This document shows positions 1 through 9,373 of a DNA stretch of 64,000 nt, in pieces (position 1 is the first letter of the stretch; every line of letters starts with the position of its first letter). The position numbers were made by a program, and so were the translations under genes. Source of the stretch: Pedobacter schmidteae (GTDB lineage: Bacteria; Bacteroidota; Bacteroidia; Sphingobacteriales; Sphingobacteriaceae); the NCBI RefSeq assembly GCF_900564155.1, contig NZ_LS999839.1, positions 3,593,097 through 3,657,096 of the forward strand, in the 5' to 3' direction. The notes under the pieces are model-generated. The model worked only from the letters and a program-made list of their open reading frames with translations. It made no database searches and was not told where the DNA came from.

Positions 1-74
1 AAAACACCAAAAAGGATAAAATTGTACTCGATCTGGGCGAAGGCGGTGGTTATATCGCTAAGTTCACAAAATAA
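1..74 (+). CDS. C-terminal end of an upstream gene, possibly a glycoside hydrolase (partial)
   Basis: The third forward frame is open from the window edge to the TAA at 72-74 and gives a 23-residue tail with the motif LDLGEGGGYIAKF. Tails of this kind (Gly-rich turn followed by a beta strand) close the C-terminal beta domain of several glycoside hydrolases, GH97 among them. That assignment is a guess from a very short fragment. It would fit an enzyme of a neighbouring polysaccharide locus just upstream of the sigma factor. Confidence 0.45.
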   Translation, partial: NTKKDKIVLDLGEGGGYIAKFTK

Positions 75-140
75 ATTCAGCCGGGCGGGAAATGTTCAAA
101 ACGTTGAATAAAATGCCAAATTGAGCAATTTTATATCTTA

Positions 141-190
141 CATCATTTCATATATTTGGTTAGGCTACTAACCAAATATATGAAATGATG
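141..190. repeat. Perfect 23-bp inverted repeat with a 4-nt loop
   Basis: The arms at 141-163 and 168-190 are exact reverse complements around the loop GCTA. The stem is AT-rich and has no following T run, so it is not a textbook intrinsic terminator. It lies between the upstream gene end (74) and the sigma gene start (253). It could be a terminator or processing site for the upstream gene, or an operator for the sigma gene. The rest of 75-252 shows no other gene. Confidence 0.8.
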
Positions 191-252
191 ATGCTATTGA
201 CGTCTGTTTCAGGCCTGTTTTCCTTTTTCAACGTATAATTTTAATGCTGTAG

Positions 253-831
253 ATGTCGGTAAAACACATACATACAGATGAAGAATTATTTGCATTGATA
301 AAGGAGGGCAACCATGTTGCTTACACGCAGATATTTGACCGCTTTTATGGCGTATTGTATTTACATGCCCTCAAAATCCTTCAGGATGAGGATGAAGCCA
401 AAGACCTGATACAGGAATTGTTTGAAATGATCTGGGCCCGGCGCAGTACATTAAGTTTAACGGGAAGTTTATCATCTTATTTATACGCCAGTACACGCAA
501 TATGGTACTCAATCGTATAGCTTATAAAAAGGTGAGGGGCAGATATATCCAATCCCTCGGGCAGTTTATGGAACAGGAACAGTGTCTTACCGATTTCCAT
601 GTACGCGAGCAGCAGCTCAAACAACTCATTGAACAGGAGATTGCTGCTTTACCTTCAAAAATGAGTGAAATTTTCCGTCTCAGCCGAACCGAATACCTGT
701 CTCACAAAGAAATTGCCTCAAAACTGTCCCTTTCCGAATTAACAGTCAAAACACAGGTCAAAAGGGCTTTAAAGATACTTAAACCCAAGTTTGGCTTCGT
801 CATTAGCTTCCTGTTGTTTTTTATTTCCTGA
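253..831 (+). CDS. FecI-type ECF RNA polymerase sigma factor
   Basis: This 192-residue protein has a sigma region 2 at about residues 23-65 (FDRFYG, then DEAKDLIQELFEMIW) and a region 4 helix-turn-helix at about 134-178 (LPSKMSEIFRLSR, HKEIASKLSLS, TVKTQVKRAL). It belongs to the Bacteroidota-specific FecI-like group that pairs with FecR anti-sigma factors to switch on susC/susD operons. The FecR gene follows 74 bp downstream, with a small C-rich/G-rich hairpin near 850-863 in the gap. The last 13 residues (about 180-192) are strongly hydrophobic, as often seen in this group. The inferred role is to recruit polymerase to the susC promoter when the sensor SusC binds its glycan. Confidence 0.95.
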   Translation: MSVKHIHTDEELFALIKEGNHVAYTQIFDRFYGVLYLHALKILQDEDEAKDLIQELFEMIWARRSTLSLTGSLSSYLYASTRNMVLNRIAYKKVRGRYIQSLGQFMEQEQCLTDFHVREQQLKQLIEQEIAALPSKMSEIFRLSRTEYLSHKEIASKLSLSELTVKTQVKRALKILKPKFGFVISFLLFFIS

Positions 832-905
832 TTTTTTTCTCTTTACGTACCCCCGGGCAGGGGAGCTAATTGTCTTATGAGGAAAAAAAATAAAAGGGCA
901 ATTTT

Positions 906-2033
906 ATGACGGATGATCCTGAAAAATTATTGGATAAATACAATGCAGGGCTTTGTACAGATGAAGAAAAATCGGTAGTCGAAAGCTGGTACCTTAAAAT
1001 GAGTGCCGCAACAGATTCAAAGCTGAATCCGGAGACAGCAGTTTCCACAAAGGAAAAAGTATGGGCTGCCTTGTCTGCAAATAAAACCCCTGCGCATCCA
1101 AGGTATTTAAAATACAAGATTGCTTCCGCTGCAGTGCTGATTGTGGGACTTACCCTGACCATTTTGTACCATACAGAGCCGGCAAACCAGCACAAGCTTA
1201 CCACCCTGGTTAAGCAAGATATAGCTCCCGGAGGTAATAAGGCTTTTTTAACATTGTCCAATGGAAAGAGGCTTTCTTTAACTGATGCCGCTAATGGCCA
1301 TATCCTGAAAAATAGCGGCCTGCAGATCACTAAAACAGCCGAAGGCCAACTGGTTTATACCGTCTCCAGGGATGGCGCGGGCAGTATAGAAAAGCCCGGT
1401 TTCAATGAAATAGAAACACCCCGGGGCGGACAGTACCAGGTTAACCTTCCTGATGGGACCAAAGTATGGCTCAATGCCGCTTCCTCACTGCGCTATCCTA
1501 CCCGGTTTACCGGAAAAGATAGAATTGTTGAACTTAAAGGTGAAGGTTATTTTGAAGTGGCCAAAGATGTAAAACGTCCCTTCATCGTAAAAAGTGACCG
1601 TCAGCAAGTAGAGGTATTGGGTACCCATTTCAATATCAATAGCTATCCTGAAGAAGAAAGTACCCATACCACCCTGCTGGAAGGTAGTGTAAAAGTGCAT
1701 ACAGATATACAGGGCAAAACTGTACTGCTAAAACCAGGACAGCAAAGTAAAATAGAAGGCGATAAGGTTGACGTAGAAAACGCCGACATAGAAAGTGTAT
1801 TGGCCTGGAAAAATGGCGATTTCTTTTTTAAAGGAGATGACATCAAAACTGTAATGAATAAAGTGAGCAGATGGTACGATGTAACCGTGGTATACAAAGG
1901 CAATTTTAGCGGGCTCAAATTCGGAGGATTGATTTCCAGGTCCAAAAATATCTCTTCGGTACTGAACATTATGGAGTCGACCGGCAAGGTACATTTCAAA
2001 ATTGAAGCTAAAACCATTACAGTAAGCAGATAA
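906..2033 (+). CDS. FecR-type anti-sigma factor
   Basis: The 375-residue protein has a cytoplasmic N-terminal domain, one membrane segment at about residues 72-88 (hydrophobic run ending LTLTILYH), a periplasmic FecR domain at about 174-222 (LPDGTKVWLNAAS, then LKGEGYFEVAKD) and a C-terminal DUF4974-type domain. In known FecR systems the periplasmic part touches the STN domain of a TonB-dependent transporter and the N-terminal part holds the sigma factor. Here the partners are the sigma gene upstream and the STN-bearing SusC gene 203 bp downstream. The ATG at 906 gives the full N-terminal domain. Confidence 0.95.
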   Translation: MTDDPEKLLDKYNAGLCTDEEKSVVESWYLKMSAATDSKLNPETAVSTKEKVWAALSANKTPAHPRYLKYKIASAAVLIVGLTLTILYHTEPANQHKLTTLVKQDIAPGGNKAFLTLSNGKRLSLTDAANGHILKNSGLQITKTAEGQLVYTVSRDGAGSIEKPGFNEIETPRGGQYQVNLPDGTKVWLNAASSLRYPTRFTGKDRIVELKGEGYFEVAKDVKRPFIVKSDRQQVEVLGTHFNINSYPEEESTHTTLLEGSVKVHTDIQGKTVLLKPGQQSKIEGDKVDVENADIESVLAWKNGDFFFKGDDIKTVMNKVSRWYDVTVVYKGNFSGLKFGGLISRSKNISSVLNIMESTGKVHFKIEAKTITVSR

Positions 2034-2149
2034 TTTAATCAAAAACCAAAAATTAAACAAGTATGAAAAAGAAAACCTTTACTCAACAATCGCCTTAGAT
2101 ATGTAAGAAAGCCTAATTTATTGCTTTATTAAGGTAATAAAAAAGAAAA

Positions 2150-2177
2150 ACCGGAAGTGCTTCGAACCACTCCCGGT
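2150..2177 (+). promoter_or_regulatory. Hairpin in the fecR-susC leader
   Basis: A 28-nt imperfect palindrome begins ACCGGAAGTG and ends CACTCCCGGT. It folds as a 10-bp stem with one mismatch plus a small inner stem around TTCGAA. There is no T run after it, so termination is unlikely. It sits in the 203-bp gap between the anti-sigma gene and susC, where the sigma-dependent promoter should also lie. The second locus has a hairpin in the same place (57449-57475). An 11-codon reading frame at 2063-2098 precedes it, but nothing shows that it is translated. Confidence 0.6.
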
Positions 2178-2236
2178 AAAATGGCTGGGATTACCCTCAA
2201 ACTTCAAATTTTCGTTTAACCCAACTTACCAAATGT

Positions 2237-5200
2237 ATGAACTTTTACAAACAATCTGTATGTAAGCTACCTGGCTATGTACATAAACTGCTGTCGGCCA
2301 TGAATGCTGCATTTAGCACAATCAGCCAGACAGATAAGAGCAGGCTAATTATGCGAGTTAAAATTACCTCAATTTTATTGATCACAGTTTTTTTGCAAAT
2401 CGCACAGGCTTCAAGGGCGCAGCGCATTACGTTGTCCAAAAAAAATGTGACACTGGAACAGCTGTTCAAAGAAATACGTAAACAAAGCGGCTATGATTTT
2501 TTCTTTGACCTTGGAGATTTAAAAAAGGCAAAAAGGATAGATCTTTCGGTAACCAATGAGACCCTTGAAAATGTGCTGGACCGTTGTTTTGAAAATCAAC
2601 CCTTTACTTATGTGCTGAAAGACAAGGCCGTAATCATCAAAGAGCAGGCCATACAAAACTTATCTGTTATTGCCGAATTCAGTCAAAAAACAGACATTAA
2701 GGGTCGGGTAACCGATGAAAAGGGTGGGCCTTTACCTGGCGTAAGTGTAAAGCTGAAAGGAACTTCAACGGGTACCATTACAGATAAAAATGGTAATTAT
2801 ACACTAGGTATAGCCAGCGCCAGCGGCACCATCGTATTCAGTTATGTCGGCTTTGCCACACAGGAAGTAGAGGTTGCAGGAAAAACAACAATCAATGTAA
2901 AACTGAAGGAAGAAAATGCGAGTTTAACAGAAGTTGTGGTAGTGGGGTATGGTACACAGAAGAAGGTCAATTTAACCGGCTCGGTAGCTACTGTAGCTGC
3001 CGACGAACTGATCAAAAGGCCTGCGGCAAATGCTTCCCTTTTATTGCAGGGAAAGGTACCTGGACTACAGATCATCCAGAATTCTGCACAGCCCGGATTG
3101 GAAAGTCCCTCCATACAAATTCACGGCGTAGGAACTTTTGGGGCTAGCGGCAACAATCCATTGGTACTTATTGATGGGGTAGAAGGCTCGCTTAGCAATC
3201 TCAATCCAAACATGATTGAAAACATTTCGGTACTCAAAGATGCAGCTTCGGCAGCAATTTATGGCGTACAAGGTGCTAATGGTGTTATTTTGGTAACTAC
3301 TAAAATGGGTATCAAAGGGCGCTTAAATATCGAATACGCCTATAATATCGGCAGACAAAAGCCGGCCGGCGTTCCTGACCTGATCTGGAATTCGGCCGAG
3401 TTCATGACGCTCAGTAATGAAGGAATCAACAGAACCGGACAAAATGTAGGCAAATTGTATACTCAGGCTCAGATTGATGCCTATAGAAACGGAAACGGCT
3501 CAGCCCAGTTTCCTAATACCGACTGGGCAAAACTCATGTTCAACGACGCTACCATGCAACAACACTTTTTAAGTGTAAATGGCGGTGAAGGCAAAACTAC
3601 CTACAATTTTGGACTCGGATACCTGGATCAAAACGGTATTTTAATCAATACAGGATATAAAAAATACAATGCCTCGCTCAACTTTAAAACGCAAATGAGC
3701 AAAGTGGTTACTTTTGGCAGCAACTTTAGTTTCATGCAGGGCGATCGTCGTGATCCGGTCGACAATTCTGAGAACCTTGTTTTGAGTATCTATGCGCAAC
3801 ATCCATTATGGACACCTTATCTGCCTGATGGAAGTGGCCGTGTGGTTAGTAAAGCCTACGATTTTGAAACCACCAACCAAAATGCTTACGCGGTAATGAA
3901 AACCAGTAAGGATTTAAATAAAGAATATGGTGTGTCGGCCATCAGTTATCTCAATTTTAATCTTGCAAAAGGCCTTACCGGCGAAGTTAGGGGCGCCGTA
4001 CGTTACAATTCCGACAGGCAAACTGCCAGCCGCATTCCGCTGCCCACATTTTTGTTCCAGCCTGATGCACAGGGCGTGTACAAACCTCAGCAAAACTATC
4101 TGGGCACTTTTATCACGCTGCGCAAAACTCAGCAGGAGTTTATGAATTACACAGGTTATGCTACCCTAACCTACGATGAAACTTTTAATGAGGTGCATCA
4201 CTTTAGTGCTGTGGCCGGTTACAATATGGAAAACCATACTTATCAGCAGCAGGCAGGCTTCAAAAGAGATTTTCCTTCTCCTGATTTGGCCGATTTAAAT
4301 GCAGGCGGTAATGACGCACAAACCGCAAATGGTTATTCTTATGAGTGGGCCTTGCAATCGGGCTTCGGGCGCGTAAACTATGCCTATAACAACCGCTACC
4401 TGGTCGAAGCAACCTTGCGCTACGATGGCTCTTCCAAGTTCAGAAAAGGCAAAAGGTGGGGTACTTTTCCGGCTTTTTCTGCCGGATGGAGAATCTCGCA
4501 GGAGGACTTTCTGAAAAGCTCTACCTGGCTCAGCAATTTAAAAATTCGTGGCTCCTGGGGGCAGCTGGGCAACCAAACCATCAATCTGCAGGGCACACAG
4601 AACCTGAACAATTATCCTTATCAAAACCTGCTGGATTATGGTACTTACGTTTACGATAATGTGACTACCGGTATCGTATCGCAGAATTTATCCGATCCCA
4701 ACATCACCTGGGAAACGACGACTGCTGCAGGTGTGGGACTTGATTTTGATCTGTTCAATGGAAAATTATCCGGTACAGCCGACTATTTCAATAAGAAAAC
4801 GAAAGACATTTTGCGAGTGGCCCAACTACCCGATTTTGTAGGGATGGGTGCACCTACCGTCAATTCGGGAGCCATGAAAAATACAGGCTTTGAATTTACG
4901 CTGTCGCATAAAAATAAAATAGGTGAGTTTCATTACGAAATTGGCGCCAACTTTTACACCTATAAAAATGTAGTTACCAAATTTGGCCCCGAAGAAATTC
5001 AGAACAATAAAATCCGTCGCGAAGGCTTGCCATGGAACTCCTGGTACATGCTCGATTGGGTAGGGGTTTTTCAAAATCAGGCCGAAATTGATGCCGCACC
5101 TAAACATCAGAACAGCCCAAAGCCCGGCGACTTAAGGTTTGCCGATCACAGCGGGCCAAATGGTGTGCCTGATGGCAAGATTGATCCCTTCGACAGGGTC

Positions 5201-5701
5201 GTGATCAAAGGACAGCATCCTGATTTTAACTACGGATTTAACCTCAACCTGGAGTACAAAGGTTTCGACTTATCAGCTTTCTTTTTAGGTGTTGCCGGAA
5301 GAAAGGTTTATACCAGCGACTGGGGGTATGGTGCTTTCCGGCAGTGGTCGCCACCGCCAACTTTCTGGCGCGACAGGTGGACACCCGACAATCCGACCAA
5401 CAAACTTCCGGGAATGTATGTAGATACCTATGCGCCAATTACTACTGCTTCTTCTTTCTGGCTGCAGGATGCGTCTTATTTAAGGTTAAAAAACCTGGTA
5501 GTTGGCTATACTTTTAAAAATGAGTTGATTAAAAAAATCGGAATGCAAAACCTAAGGGTGTATTTCTCGGGAGATAACCTGTTTACCATCAGCGACTTTG
5601 TGGGCGATCCGGAACGTGTAATCCTCGACAATACCAGCGGCCGTTTTGCTATATATCCGCAGGCCAATGTATACACACTAGGAATTAAAACAACTTTTTA
5701 A
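2237..5701 (+). CDS. SusC/RagA-type TonB-linked outer-membrane transporter with STN sensor domain
   Basis: This 1154-residue TonB-dependent porin carries, in order, an STN signalling domain at about residues 70-120, a carboxypeptidase-regulatory-like beta-sandwich at about 150-230, the TonB-box/plug start (VVVGYGTQKKVNLTG at about 235-250) and a 22-strand barrel ending in a C-terminal Phe. It imports oligosaccharides with its SusD partner and reports substrate to FecR. The frame opens at ATG 2237, but a conventional signal peptide (MRVKITSILLITVFLQ) starts at Met39 (ATG 2351), so the first 38 residues may be a long n-region or untranslated. The SusD gene follows after 11 bp. Confidence 0.96.
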   Translation: MNFYKQSVCKLPGYVHKLLSAMNAAFSTISQTDKSRLIMRVKITSILLITVFLQIAQASRAQRITLSKKNVTLEQLFKEIRKQSGYDFFFDLGDLKKAKRIDLSVTNETLENVLDRCFENQPFTYVLKDKAVIIKEQAIQNLSVIAEFSQKTDIKGRVTDEKGGPLPGVSVKLKGTSTGTITDKNGNYTLGIASASGTIVFSYVGFATQEVEVAGKTTINVKLKEENASLTEVVVVGYGTQKKVNLTGSVATVAADELIKRPAANASLLLQGKVPGLQIIQNSAQPGLESPSIQIHGVGTFGASGNNPLVLIDGVEGSLSNLNPNMIENISVLKDAASAAIYGVQGANGVILVTTKMGIKGRLNIEYAYNIGRQKPAGVPDLIWNSAEFMTLSNEGINRTGQNVGKLYTQAQIDAYRNGNGSAQFPNTDWAKLMFNDATMQQHFLSVNGGEGKTTYNFGLGYLDQNGILINTGYKKYNASLNFKTQMSKVVTFGSNFSFMQGDRRDPVDNSENLVLSIYAQHPLWTPYLPDGSGRVVSKAYDFETTNQNAYAVMKTSKDLNKEYGVSAISYLNFNLAKGLTGEVRGAVRYNSDRQTASRIPLPTFLFQPDAQGVYKPQQNYLGTFITLRKTQQEFMNYTGYATLTYDETFNEVHHFSAVAGYNMENHTYQQQAGFKRDFPSPDLADLNAGGNDAQTANGYSYEWALQSGFGRVNYAYNNRYLVEATLRYDGSSKFRKGKRWGTFPAFSAGWRISQEDFLKSSTWLSNLKIRGSWGQLGNQTINLQGTQNLNNYPYQNLLDYGTYVYDNVTTGIVSQNLSDPNITWETTTAAGVGLDFDLFNGKLSGTADYFNKKTKDILRVAQLPDFVGMGAPTVNSGAMKNTGFEFTLSHKNKIGEFHYEIGANFYTYKNVVTKFGPEEIQNNKIRREGLPWNSWYMLDWVGVFQNQAEIDAAPKHQNSPKPGDLRFADHSGPNGVPDGKIDPFDRVVIKGQHPDFNYGFNLNLEYKGFDLSAFFLGVAGRKVYTSDWGYGAFRQWSPPPTFWRDRWTPDNPTNKLPGMYVDTYAPITTASSFWLQDASYLRLKNLVVGYTFKNELIKKIGMQNLRVYFSGDNLFTISDFVGDPERVILDNTSGRFAIYPQANVYTLGIKTTF

Positions 5702-5712
5702 AGATAAAGATC

Positions 5713-7272
5713 ATGAATGCAAAACATTTAAAATATACCGTCTTTGCGGCGTTAATCATCTTTTTTAGTAGTTGTAAAGATGACCTGTTGGACAAACAAC
5801 CAACTGATAAATTAACCAATGAGGTATTCTGGACCTCAAAAAAAGATGCTGACCTGGCTTTGGCCGGTTGTTACAGCACGCTACGTACCCCGGCATTTGC
5901 TATCGATGTAAGTTCATTCTCCTCTATGCAGTTCGAAAGCCTCACCGATAATGCCTATAGCAATTCTACCCTTGATAATTATACCGATATCTCCAGGGGT
6001 ATCCTGACCTCCTCCACCGGAGGCATCCAGCTCCGCATGTGGGTTGATTGCTATCGGGGTATTGCCCGCTGTAACTGGTTTTTAGGTAACATTGATAAAG
6101 TGCCGGATCTAACCAAAACGGATAAAGACCGCATGCTTGGAGAAGCCTATTTTTTACGTGCTTTTTACTTTAACGAACTCACTATGCTATATGGTGATGT
6201 GCCTCTGGTTACGGAAGCACTGGGCTTTGGCCCCGAGGTATTCAAAGTTAAAAAATCTCCAAAAGCAGAGGTAGTTGCAAAAATTATCAAAGACCTGGAT
6301 TTGGCCAGTGCAGGTTTACCAAACACGGCATATAGTAATGGCCATCCTGTTCGCGGATCGGCATTGGCACTCAAAGCCCGGATTTGTTTGTACAATGAGA
6401 TGTGGCCCGAAGCGGCCGCGGCCGCTAAACTCGTTATCGATGAAAAGAAATTCTCACTAGCTCCAAATTATCAGGGCATATTTTTTGGCGAGCAGGCCAA
6501 CAACCCGGAAATTATTTTCTCTATCAAGGCTTCAAGTCCTACCATAGTGCACAATCTGGATTTATTGTATGGATCGCGTTTCTCGATGGTGCCTATGCAT
6601 AGCCTGGCTGATGCATACGAAATGAGCGATGGCACAAAACCGGTAGCGCCTATTGTCCCATCTTCTTACGATCCGGCCAATAGAATGCGGAACGACTTTT
6701 ATCAAAACAGAGACCCACGACTAAAACTGACCATTTTTACGCCTGGTGCTACCTGGGCCTATAACACCACCATTGGTTTCAACAATGTAGACAAAGGAAG
6801 AGCTGAATCGCCTTCGGTAAACAACCTGGGCATACGCAAATATGTCAATATCAACGTAAATGATGGCAACTCCGGACCTACCGGAAGTGATCAGGCACTG
6901 GTTAAAATTCGTTTTGCCGACGTGTTGTTAATGTATGCCGAGGCCATGACCGAAATCGGCGGTGGTACCACCAATGACGCTACTGCATTAAAGGCTTTAA
7001 ACGATGTACGCTCAAGGCCAGGTATCAACATGCCACCCAAAGGCACACTTACTCGCGATCTGGTACGTAACGAACGCAGGGTAGAGCTTGCCTTTGAAGG
7101 ATTGAGGTATTACGACATCAAAAGATGGAAAATCGCAAAAATGGTAATGAATGGGGTTAAAGATCCCGGAAATGTAATAAGGGTATTTGAAGACAAACAT
7201 TATCTATGGCCGGTACCGCAATCTGAAGTAGATAAAATGGGTATTGATTTTCAAAATCCCGCTTACAGGTAA
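5713..7272 (+). CDS. SusD/RagB-type surface glycan-binding lipoprotein
   Basis: The protein has 519 residues and a lipobox (FFSSC) with Cys21 as the lipidated residue. The SusD fold follows: an N-terminal SusD-like region with the WTSKKDADLALAGCY start, TPR-like helices, and the C-terminal RagB/SusD region (LNDVRSRPG, NERRVELAFEGLRYYDIKRW, LWPVPQSEVD). It caps the SusC barrel and captures glycan on the cell surface. It is 11 bp from susC, so the two are co-transcribed. The ligand cannot be read from sequence. Confidence 0.96.
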   Translation: MNAKHLKYTVFAALIIFFSSCKDDLLDKQPTDKLTNEVFWTSKKDADLALAGCYSTLRTPAFAIDVSSFSSMQFESLTDNAYSNSTLDNYTDISRGILTSSTGGIQLRMWVDCYRGIARCNWFLGNIDKVPDLTKTDKDRMLGEAYFLRAFYFNELTMLYGDVPLVTEALGFGPEVFKVKKSPKAEVVAKIIKDLDLASAGLPNTAYSNGHPVRGSALALKARICLYNEMWPEAAAAAKLVIDEKKFSLAPNYQGIFFGEQANNPEIIFSIKASSPTIVHNLDLLYGSRFSMVPMHSLADAYEMSDGTKPVAPIVPSSYDPANRMRNDFYQNRDPRLKLTIFTPGATWAYNTTIGFNNVDKGRAESPSVNNLGIRKYVNINVNDGNSGPTGSDQALVKIRFADVLLMYAEAMTEIGGGTTNDATALKALNDVRSRPGINMPPKGTLTRDLVRNERRVELAFEGLRYYDIKRWKIAKMVMNGVKDPGNVIRVFEDKHYLWPVPQSEVDKMGIDFQNPAYR

Positions 7273-7372
7273 GAAGGTTTACAGCTACAACCCGTAGGGC
7301 TCATGAGTACTGTTAAAAACCGGGTTTACGAGTTCATGAAAACAATAGAAGAACATTAATAATCATAAACGG

Positions 7373-9373
7373 ATGAAAACAAAAATATTGCTGATTCTAG
7401 CCCTGGCCTTCATAACAGCCGGTTCAAATGCCCAATCTCGGGCCGATTGGGGGGCTATGGAAGTAACTGTGTCCAATCCCGGTGGGCAATGGCTCATCAA
7501 GGGTAAAAAGCAACAGGTTGTGCTCAACCCCGCCGATCTGAAACTGAGCGTCAAAGCCGAAGGCGAAACCTGGTCTATGGTGCCCTCCGCATTTAACGAT
7601 ATGCAGGTAAAAAGCAAAGGGAAAATACAGCAGTTGCGCTTGGTCGATGCAAAGAAAAAGAACATCAGTTATTACGATACAGGCTATAAAACGGGCATCC
7701 AGATTACATTGCAAGACTGGCCAGGCCTCGACCTTAAACTCTATTTAACCGCATGTTTGGAGGGTGATAACGAAGACCTGGTTTTTGACATTGCTGCAGA
7801 AGAACACAACGATGTGGTGAGGGAGCTAAACTGGCCAACAGCATTGGATGCTGAAAAGGTAGACTGCACTTTGCTTAGCAATGTCAGAGGTGTATTGCTG
7901 CCCCGAAACTGGCCCAAACCCTATCATCCTATCCGGACGTCGGAAAAGGACGGCAGCATCAAAAAAAGCGACAGGAGCGAACTGCAAAGCAATGTCATCG
8001 AAGACTGGTGCATGTCGTGGTGGGGTTTTCAGAAAGGAAAATCGGCCATGATGCTGATTGTGGAAACCCCTGATGACGCTGCTTATCAATTTAGCCACCC
8101 GGCTGGCGGACCAACGGTAATCGGTCCGCGCTGGAGGCCACAACTGGGCAAGCTGGGTTATCCACGCACCGTAAGAATGTGTTTTTTTCCCGAAGGAAAT
8201 TATGTAGACATGGCCAAGCGCTATCGTAGTTATGTAATCAATACGGGGCTTTTTGTTTCCCTTAAAGATAAAATTGCACGGAAACCTATAGTGGCCGAAT
8301 TGATCGGAACACCCATTATCCGTTCGGGGATTCTTACCGATTACAAAGCTGACGGTGCCCGTTGGAAAAGAGATTCTACCACCCGCTATAAAATGGTGAG
8401 TTTTGATGAGCGTGCTGCCGAATTTAAGCGTTACAAAACCATGGGACTTAAAAATCTTTGCGTAGTGCTTACCGGATGGCCAAATCTGGGCTACGACAGG
8501 CAACACCCCGATGCCATGCCACCTGCACCCGCTGCCGGAGGATGGGAAGGCATGAAAAGACTGGCCGAAACCTGTAAGGAACTGGGATATTTATTTAGTC
8601 TGCACGACCAATACCGCGATTATTATCTGGATGCACCTTCTTTTAATACCCAATTTGCCATTCATGCCGAAGAAGCAGGGGGCAAGGCCAACATATTTCC
8701 GGGCACCCGTTTTGGCGACAGTAAAGAAGGTAAAATCCCTTATATGGATTATTGGGACGGTGGTAAAATGGCCTACCTGAATGGCCGTTTTATGCTGGGG
8801 CACCTCAATAAAAATTATCAATGGTTGTTTAAACACAATATCCACCCACAGGGCAACTACCTGGACGTTTTTGGCTATGTACCGCCTGATGAAGATTTCA
8901 ACCCGCAACATCCCTCAACACGTACCGATGGCTTAAATGACCGCATAAAGTGCTACAACTGGTCCCGAAACAACCTGGGCTTTGTAGGCACCGAAACGGC
9001 TTGCGACTGGACCGTTCCTTATGTCGATTTTTCTTCTCCATTGAGTGCTAAAAATGGGATTACCGTGCCGCTGTGGGACCTGGTGTACCACGATGCCATC
9101 CTTACCCCTTACCATCCCGATGATTTGCGGGGATTGATATGTGGTGGTATGCCACAAATATCGTTTAGCAAAGGGATTGATGCCGAAACCATTCGGCTTT
9201 TGGAACGCATCAGCAACTTAAACAAACGTGTAGCCTTACTGGAAATGACCAAACATGAATTTCTGGATAAAAATTACCGAAGGGAGCGCAGCACTTTTGC
9301 CGACGGCACAACGGTTACGGTAGACTGGGATAAAAATACTGCAGAGATATCACCTGAACTGAAAACAAAATGA
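7373..9373 (+). CDS. Exported glycoside hydrolase candidate related to GH101/GH129
   Basis: The 666-residue protein has a signal peptide (cut near residue 20, after SNA), a beta-rich N-terminal half and a likely TIM-barrel C-terminal half. Asp498 in GNYLDVFGY and Glu541 in VGTETACDW are good candidates for a nucleophile and acid/base, 43 residues apart. The overall layout recalls the GH101-related families (GH129 and DUF5696-type proteins), known for alpha-N-acetylgalactosaminidases. I recognise this by motif layout only and could be wrong on family. It starts 100 bp after susD, and its stop overlaps the next start in ATGA at 9370-9373, so it heads the first enzyme block of the operon. Confidence 0.6.
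   Translation: MKTKILLILALAFITAGSNAQSRADWGAMEVTVSNPGGQWLIKGKKQQVVLNPADLKLSVKAEGETWSMVPSAFNDMQVKSKGKIQQLRLVDAKKKNISYYDTGYKTGIQITLQDWPGLDLKLYLTACLEGDNEDLVFDIAAEEHNDVVRELNWPTALDAEKVDCTLLSNVRGVLLPRNWPKPYHPIRTSEKDGSIKKSDRSELQSNVIEDWCMSWWGFQKGKSAMMLIVETPDDAAYQFSHPAGGPTVIGPRWRPQLGKLGYPRTVRMCFFPEGNYVDMAKRYRSYVINTGLFVSLKDKIARKPIVAELIGTPIIRSGILTDYKADGARWKRDSTTRYKMVSFDERAAEFKRYKTMGLKNLCVVLTGWPNLGYDRQHPDAMPPAPAAGGWEGMKRLAETCKELGYLFSLHDQYRDYYLDAPSFNTQFAIHAEEAGGKANIFPGTRFGDSKEGKIPYMDYWDGGKMAYLNGRFMLGHLNKNYQWLFKHNIHPQGNYLDVFGYVPPDEDFNPQHPSTRTDGLNDRIKCYNWSRNNLGFVGTETACDWTVPYVDFSSPLSAKNGITVPLWDLVYHDAILTPYHPDDLRGLICGGMPQISFSKGIDAETIRLLERISNLNKRVALLEMTKHEFLDKNYRRERSTFADGTTVTVDWDKNTAEISPELKTK

Noticed and set aside
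2063..2098. An 11-codon frame before the susC hairpin
   Set aside because: Could be a leader peptide, but there is no run of control codons and no evidence for translation; kept only as a remark in the hairpin entry.
7303..7359. An 18-codon frame between susD and the GH101/129-like gene
   Set aside because: Too short, with no start signal or conserved product; the ATG lies in a palindromic CTCATGAG word.
7826..8506. A 226-codon minus-strand frame inside the GH101/129-like gene
   Set aside because: It is a shadow of the real gene: no family motif and wrong composition, while the + frame has a signal peptide and catalytic motifs.
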